Source: Nocardiopsis sp. ATB16-24 (lineage in GTDB: Bacteria > Actinomycetota > Actinomycetes > Streptosporangiales > Streptosporangiaceae). Taken from it: DNA of 64,000 nt. How positions within the stretch are numbered: the stretch's first letter is position 1; every line of letters starts with the position of its first letter. This document shows positions 59,688 through 64,000 of this stretch, piece by piece. The position numbers and the translations under genes were made by a program. The stretch covers positions 62,001 through 126,000 of the forward strand of contig NZ_JASCXJ010000016.1 in the NCBI RefSeq assembly GCF_030271535.1. Direction: 5' to 3'. The notes below the pieces were generated by a model. The model was not told the origin of the DNA and ran no database searches. It saw nothing but the letters and a program-made list of their open reading frames with translations.

Positions 59688-60716
59688 ATGTCCACGACCA
59701 TCACCACGGCCGACCCCGGGGAGCGGCAGGCGCGCCCCTCCCCGGGACGGCGCTCCACGCGCCTTCGCCTCCCCCTGGCGGTCCTGGCGGTCCTCGCCCT
59801 GGCCGTGACCAGCCTGTTCGTCGGCGCCAGCGACATCACCCTCGCCCGCCTCATCGCCGAGCCGGACACCCGTGAGCTGTTCCTGCTCAGCCGTGTGCCG
59901 CGCACCCTCGCCCTGCTGCTGGCGGGCGCCGCGGTGAGCGTCGCGGGCCTGATCATGCAGATGCTCACCCAGAACCGGTTCGTGGAACCCTCCACCGCGG
60001 GCACGGTGCAGTCCGCGGCGCTCGGCATCCTGCTGGTCACCATCCTCCTCCCTGCGGCCCCGCTGCCGGTGAAAATGACCGCGGCCTGCGTCGCCGCGCT
60101 CCTGGGCACCGCCCTGTTCCTCGGTGTGCTCCAGCGCGTCGCCCTGAAGTCCTCGCTGATCGTCCCCCTGGTCGGCATCATGCTCGGCGCGGTGATCAGC
60201 GCGATCACCACCTTCATCGCCCTGCGCTACGACCTCCTCCAGACCCTCGGCGTCTGGCAGTCGGGGGACTTCTCCGGCGTCATGCGGGGTCGCTACGAGC
60301 AGCTGTGGCTGGTCGGTGTGCTCGCCCTGGCCGCCTACCTCTTCGCCGACCGACTGACCGCCGCCGGGCTCGGGCGCGACATCGCCGTCAGCATCGGGCT
60401 GAACTACCGCGCCGTCATGGCGCTGGGCATCGGCATCGTCGCCGTCGTCAGCGGCGTGGTGGTGTCCGTCGTGGGAAGTCTGCCCTTCCTCGGCCTGATC
60501 GTGCCCAACCTCGTCAGCATGGCGGTCGGCGACCACGTGCGCAGGGGGGTTCCCTGGGTCTGCCTGCTCGGCGGAGGCGTCCTCGTGCTCTGCGACATCG
60601 TCTCCCGGATCATCCGTCCGCCCTTCGAGATCCCCGTCGGCAGCGTCCTCGGGGTCGTGGGCGCGGGAGTGTTCCTGTACATGCTCCTGCGGAGGAGTCC
60701 CCATGGCCGTCGTTGA
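59688..60716 (+). CDS. Siderophore ABC importer, FecCD-type permease 1
   Basis: 342 residues, about nine hydrophobic segments, the FecCD family. GLIMQMLTQNRFVEPSTAG is the conserved coupling region, and SLPFLGLIVPNL precedes the last helices. Starts 7 bp after the binding-protein stop and overlaps permease 2 by 14 bp, so translation is coupled. Confidence 0.93.
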   Translation: MSTTITTADPGERQARPSPGRRSTRLRLPLAVLAVLALAVTSLFVGASDITLARLIAEPDTRELFLLSRVPRTLALLLAGAAVSVAGLIMQMLTQNRFVEPSTAGTVQSAALGILLVTILLPAAPLPVKMTAACVAALLGTALFLGVLQRVALKSSLIVPLVGIMLGAVISAITTFIALRYDLLQTLGVWQSGDFSGVMRGRYEQLWLVGVLALAAYLFADRLTAAGLGRDIAVSIGLNYRAVMALGIGIVAVVSGVVVSVVGSLPFLGLIVPNLVSMAVGDHVRRGVPWVCLLGGGVLVLCDIVSRIIRPPFEIPVGSVLGVVGAGVFLYMLLRRSPHGRR

Positions 60717-61701
60717 ACGCGCCGAGGCACCCGCGCACGGCACCGCCTCCCGGTTCCCCACCTGGGCGCGGATCGCACTCCTGGCCGCGATCGCCACCGT
60801 CTGCGTCGTCGCCTACCTGACCTACGGGGTCACCGGCAACGTCGCCTACGTGGTCGAACGTCGCTCGACCGTCGTCCTGGGCATGCTCGTGGTCGCCCTC
60901 GCCGGCGCGGTCTCCACCGTCCTGTTCCACACGGTCACCGACAACCGCATCCTCACCCCCTCCATCATGGGCATGGAGGCTCTGTTCGTCCTGGTGCAGA
61001 CCTGTCTGGTCTTCCTGTTCGGCGTCGCCGGCCTGAGCGCACTGCCACCGGTGGCGGCGTTCCTGACGCAGACCGCGCTGATGATGGTGTTCGCGGTCCT
61101 GTTGTTCCGCCGCCTCTTCACCGGGGGCATCGGAAGCCTGCACCTGACCCTGCTGGTCGGCATCGTCTTCGGGGTGCTGTTCACCAGCCTGTCCCAGCTC
61201 ATGCAGCGGCTCCTGGACCCCAACGAGTTCAACGCCCTGCAAGGCCGCCTGTTCGCCCGACTGTCGCGCGCCGACCCCGAACTGCTGCCCTGGGCCGCGT
61301 GCGCCGTCGCGCTCGTGGTCCTCTACGTGTGGAGTCGACACCGACTCCTGGACGTGCTCGCGCTGGGCAGGGAGACCGCCGTGAACCTCGGGGTGGACCA
61401 CGCCCGGGTGGCCGTCCGCCTCCTGCTGATCGTCGCCCTGCTCACCTCGGTGTCCACGGCGTTGGTCGGGCCGATGACCTTCTTCGGGTTCATGGCCGCG
61501 ACCCTCGCCTACCAGATCACCGGCCGCCACGAGCACCGGTACGTCCTCCCGGTGGCCTTCCTCGTGGGTCTGTGCACCCTGGTGGGCGGACAGTTCGTCC
61601 TCGAACACCTGCTGGGACACGCGGGCACGCTCAGCGTCGTCATCGAGTTCACCGGCGGAGCCCTGTTCCTGTACTTCCTGTTGCGAAAGGCCGCGCGTTG
61701 A
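60703..61701 (+). CDS. Siderophore ABC importer, FecCD-type permease 2
   Basis: 332 residues, FecCD family, with TDNRILTPSIMGMEALFVL and the FFGFMAATLAYQITGRHEHR region. Forms a heterodimer with permease 1. Its stop TGA overlaps the TTG start of the ATPase. Confidence 0.93.
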   Translation: MAVVERAEAPAHGTASRFPTWARIALLAAIATVCVVAYLTYGVTGNVAYVVERRSTVVLGMLVVALAGAVSTVLFHTVTDNRILTPSIMGMEALFVLVQTCLVFLFGVAGLSALPPVAAFLTQTALMMVFAVLLFRRLFTGGIGSLHLTLLVGIVFGVLFTSLSQLMQRLLDPNEFNALQGRLFARLSRADPELLPWAACAVALVVLYVWSRHRLLDVLALGRETAVNLGVDHARVAVRLLLIVALLTSVSTALVGPMTFFGFMAATLAYQITGRHEHRYVLPVAFLVGLCTLVGGQFVLEHLLGHAGTLSVVIEFTGGALFLYFLLRKAAR

Positions 61702-62456
61702 TCGAAGTCACCGACCTCACCAAGGTCTACGGGAGTCAGACCGTCCTGCGGGACGTCCGCCTCCAGATCGAGCGCGGCGGCGTCACCTCGATCATCGGTC
61801 CCAACGGCGCGGGCAAGTCCACGATGCTCACCATCATCGGTCGCCTGCTGAAGGCGGACGGAGGTCGGGTGAGCGTCGACGGGATGGACGTGTCGCGGGC
61901 CCCGGGCCGGGACATGGCCCGCAAGCTGTCGATCCTGCGGCAGGAGAACCGGTTCACCACCAGGTTGACCGTGCGCGACCTGGTCCGTTTCGGTCGCTAT
62001 CCGCACTCGCAGGGGCGGCTGACCACCGAGTGCCACGCGAAGGTGGAGGCGGCCCTGGGTTTCCTGGACCTGGTCCCCCTCGCCGACCGGTTCCTGGACG
62101 AGCTCTCGGGGGGCCAGCGTCAGCGGGCCTACGTGGCGATGGTGCTGTGCCAGGACACCGACTACGTGCTGCTCGACGAGCCGCTGAACAACCTGGACAT
62201 GAAGCACGCGGTGGCGATGATGCGCCAGATCCGCAGGGCCGCCGACAGCCTGGGCCGCACCGTCGTGATCGTCATCCACGACATCAACTTCGCCTCGGCC
62301 TACTCCGACCGGATCGTGGCGATGCGCGACGGCCGTATCGCCCACACCGGTACCCCCGAGGAGATCATGACGCCCGAGGTCCTCAAGGACGTGTTCGACC
62401 TGGACGTGCACGTGGAGGAGGTCGCAGGCTCCCGTATCGGCGTGTACTACCGCTGA
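61698..62456 (+). CDS. Siderophore ABC importer, ATP-binding protein
   Basis: 252 residues from a TTG (61698) that overlaps the permease stop (TTGA). Walker A GPNGAGKST, signature LSGGQRQRA, Walker B YVLLDEP and the LNNLDMKH switch typical of the YclP/CeuD/VctC group of catecholate-siderophore importers. Energises import. A TTG start with stop overlap explains why no separate ribosome site is needed. Confidence 0.95.
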   Translation: MIEVTDLTKVYGSQTVLRDVRLQIERGGVTSIIGPNGAGKSTMLTIIGRLLKADGGRVSVDGMDVSRAPGRDMARKLSILRQENRFTTRLTVRDLVRFGRYPHSQGRLTTECHAKVEAALGFLDLVPLADRFLDELSGGQRQRAYVAMVLCQDTDYVLLDEPLNNLDMKHAVAMMRQIRRAADSLGRTVVIVIHDINFASAYSDRIVAMRDGRIAHTGTPEEIMTPEVLKDVFDLDVHVEEVAGSRIGVYYR

Positions 62457-62522
62457 CCGGTCGGCCTTCCCAGGGCTGGAACACTCGTGCCCGCGGAGGA
62501 GGCGGCGTGTAGGGTCCCGAGT

Positions 62523-63170
62523 ATGAGCGAGAACCGCCAGACCCCCCTCGACCGAGGGCGGTTCGCCACCACCATGGGACGGCTGACCGTCTACTCCCAG
62601 AACAATCCCGAGCAGTACGGATTCCGGATGGCTCTGGTCGGGGCCGTCCTCACCGTCGTCCTCTGGGTCGTGTTCTTCGGCTGCCTGCTGATGGGCGAGA
62701 GTTCTTCGACCGTCGACCTCCTCATCGTGGGCGGAGGTGCCGTGGTGATGATCGGGCTGTCCGCGCTCGGTGGGTTCGTCACCGCGCGGGCGACGCGAAG
62801 GATCGTCAAGGGCAGGCCCGTGCCGTCGGACTCCGATCCGGCTCGGGTCCAGGCGGCCCACTGGCAGATCATGCGGGGGGCCCTCCACCAAGACGCCGAG
62901 GTCAACCGGATCGGACGCATCCTGGCCGAACAGCACGACGCCTCCAAGGCACCCCAGGTCGCGATCGTGGTGGTCGCACTCGCCGTGCCGATGCACGCCG
63001 CGGGCATCGCGTTGCGCTACGACGGCTCACCACTGGCGCTCTTCCACGTGCTCATGGTGGTCGTGATGACGGTGATGGTGGTGGCCCTCGTGCCCGTCAC
63101 GATGCGCCGACGGCGCGGGGTGCGCCGTTTCCGGGAGCTCCACGACCTCACCTTCCCCGAGTCCTCCTGA
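62523..63170 (+). CDS. Four-helix membrane protein, unknown function
   Basis: 215 residues. Two hydrophobic segments near the N-terminus (about 35-60 and 65-85), a charged cytoplasmic domain (90-145), then two more (about 145-165 and 170-190) with a basic end RRRRGVRRFRELHDLTF. No family recognised. ATG at 62523; 66 bp after the importer ATPase, so it may be read through or separate. Confidence 0.7.
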   Translation: MSENRQTPLDRGRFATTMGRLTVYSQNNPEQYGFRMALVGAVLTVVLWVVFFGCLLMGESSSTVDLLIVGGGAVVMIGLSALGGFVTARATRRIVKGRPVPSDSDPARVQAAHWQIMRGALHQDAEVNRIGRILAEQHDASKAPQVAIVVVALAVPMHAAGIALRYDGSPLALFHVLMVVVMTVMVVALVPVTMRRRRGVRRFRELHDLTFPESS

Positions 63171-63220
63171 GGAGATCCTCCCGCGTGGGCCGTGCCCCGA
63201 GCTTGGCGGTGTCCCCCGCG

Positions 63221-63249
63221 TTACGACAGGGTGGTGGGGTGCGTAACAT
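63221..63249 (+). promoter_or_regulatory. Promoter of the LacI-type regulator
   Basis: TTACGA (63221-63226), a 17-bp spacer and TAACAT (63244-63249). The predicted transcription start (about 63256) falls inside the operator at 63254-63267. Confidence 0.7.
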
Positions 63250-63253
63250 CTCC

Positions 63254-63267
63254 TCGAACCGGTTCGA
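63254..63267. promoter_or_regulatory. LacI-family operator over the transcription start
   Basis: TCGAACCGGTTCGA, a perfect 14-bp palindrome with the central CG step favoured by LacI-type repressors, 20 bp before the GTG start. Position predicts autorepression. Confidence 0.7.
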
Positions 63268-63286
63268 CGACGGACGGGACGGCACC

Positions 63287-64000
63287 GTGCGGATCTCCGA
63301 CGTGGCCCGGCACGCCGGCGTGTCACCGAGCACGGTCTCCTACGTCCTCAGTGGCAAACGGTCGATCTCCGAGACCACCAGGCGTCGCGTGCGCGAGAGC
63401 ATCGACGCCCTCGGCTACCGGCCGCACGCGGGCGCACGCTCCCTGGCCAGCCGCCGCAGCAACGTGATCGCCCTGGTCATCCCGCTCCGTGAGGACGTGC
63501 ACGTTCCCGTCGCGATGCGCTTCGCCGTCTCCGTCGTCACCGCCGCACGCGCCCACGACCACGACGTCCTGCTGCTCACACAAGGGGAGGGACCCGACGG
63601 TCTGCGTCGGGTCGCGGGCAGCGCCATGGTGGACGGCGTCATCGTCATGGACGTGGAGTCCGACGACGCGCGCGTACCCGTCCTGCGGACGTTGGACCTG
63701 CCCTCGGTGCTCATCGGGGTCCCCGAGGACACCGAGGGTCTGACCTGTGTGGACCTGGACTTCGCCGCGGCCGGGGCGGCCTGTGTGCACCACCTGGCCG
63801 ACCTCGGTCACACCGACCTGGCCTTCGTCGGCCAGCCTCCCTCGGTCTACGAGCGCCGCACCGGCTTCGCCGAGCGCACCGTCGCCGGCTTCGAGCGGGC
63901 CGCCGCCGAACGCGGCGTCCACGCCACCATGCGCCCCTGCTCACCCGACACCGCCCGTGACGTGGCCGGGGATCTCCTGCGCGAGAGGCCCGGTCTCACG
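63287..64000 (+). CDS. LacI-family transcriptional regulator (5' part)
   Basis: Runs off the right edge; 238 residues are present. The N-terminal helix-turn-helix is ISDVARHAGVSPSTVSYVL followed by the hinge SGKRSISETTRRRV, and the sugar-binding domain begins near residue 60 (SNVIALVIPL). I start at the GTG 63287 because the promoter and operator place transcription at about 63256; an in-frame GTG at 63239 lies upstream of that point and would add 16 residues. It probably regulates sugar-use genes to the right of the window. Confidence 0.9.
   Translation, partial: MRISDVARHAGVSPSTVSYVLSGKRSISETTRRRVRESIDALGYRPHAGARSLASRRSNVIALVIPLREDVHVPVAMRFAVSVVTAARAHDHDVLLLTQGEGPDGLRRVAGSAMVDGVIVMDVESDDARVPVLRTLDLPSVLIGVPEDTEGLTCVDLDFAAAGAACVHHLADLGHTDLAFVGQPPSVYERRTGFAERTVAGFERAAAERGVHATMRPCSPDTARDVAGDLLRERPGLT

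Noticed and set aside
63251-63270. GGTTCGA-type tRNA T-arm signal
   Set aside because: It is half of the palindrome TCGAACCGGTTCGA, with no acceptor stem or anticodon arm around it.

Overview
The window is high-GC actinobacterial chromosome with frequent GTG/TTG starts, a dnaK-grpE-dnaJ-hspR chaperone operon with an HspR-type operator, coenzyme-B12 mutase genes, a DtxR/IdeR-type iron box and many lipoproteins. A Nocardiopsis-like member of the Streptosporangiales is my guess from gene content; no rRNA or marker comparison was possible. I found no tRNA, rRNA, CRISPR array, transposase or phage gene.

Layout. 2-12230: the 3' part of a giant nonribosomal peptide synthetase, C-T-C-T-C-A-T-C-A-T-TE, whose first two modules lack adenylation domains and are near-identical DNA repeats. 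It is followed by an MbtH-like protein and an MFS exporter. 12363-14107: a DGPF/YCII protein with an ECF42-like sigma factor. 14186-15827: a YrhK-like membrane protein and a divergent NAD-dependent epimerase. 16011-23234: clpB, hspR, dnaJ, grpE and dnaK on the minus strand, with a readable promoter and HAIR-like operator. 23729-25939: a membrane-anchored Fe-S oxidoreductase resembling mycobacterial EtfD. 26036-27989: an esterase and a divergent TetR gene sharing a large palindromic operator. 28081-31327: an ABC-2 exporter and a histidine kinase with no response regulator beside it. 31334-35731: membrane and hypothetical proteins, a gamma-carbonic-anhydrase-like protein, a DivIVA-like coiled-coil protein and a GNAT acetyltransferase. 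35748-38346: a DHA2 exporter and a divergent TetR regulator. 38401-45304: small proteins, a D-aminoacylase remnant, a short YidC/Oxa1 protein, a Cu/Zn-SOD-like lipoprotein, a YigZ protein, an acidic beta-propeller-like lipoprotein and an anti-sigma-type ATPase. 45489-47985: four copies of a palindromic element around a lipoprotein and an AbiEi-like gene, plus a 27-bp tandem repeat. 48105-53451: methylmalonyl-CoA mutase (mutA, mutB) and its GTPase chaperone. 53803-58379: a STAS protein, a decayed methyltransferase, two small membrane proteins and a rifampicin-phosphotransferase-like enzyme. 58724-62456: an iron-siderophore ABC importer behind an iron box. 62523-64000: a membrane protein and the start of a LacI-family regulator with an operator placed over its transcription start.

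How the parts work together. The NRPS, MbtH protein and MFS pump form the end of a natural-product cluster whose beginning lies left of the window. The chaperone block is a self-limiting HspR circuit. mutA/mutB/meaB form a propionate/methylmalonyl-CoA module. The siderophore importer is a self-contained iron-regulated operon and is not adjacent to the NRPS. The least explained structures are the adenylation-less NRPS modules, the palindromic repeat family at 45.5-47.8 kb, and two gene remnants at 38.8-39.1 and 54.2-54.7 kb.
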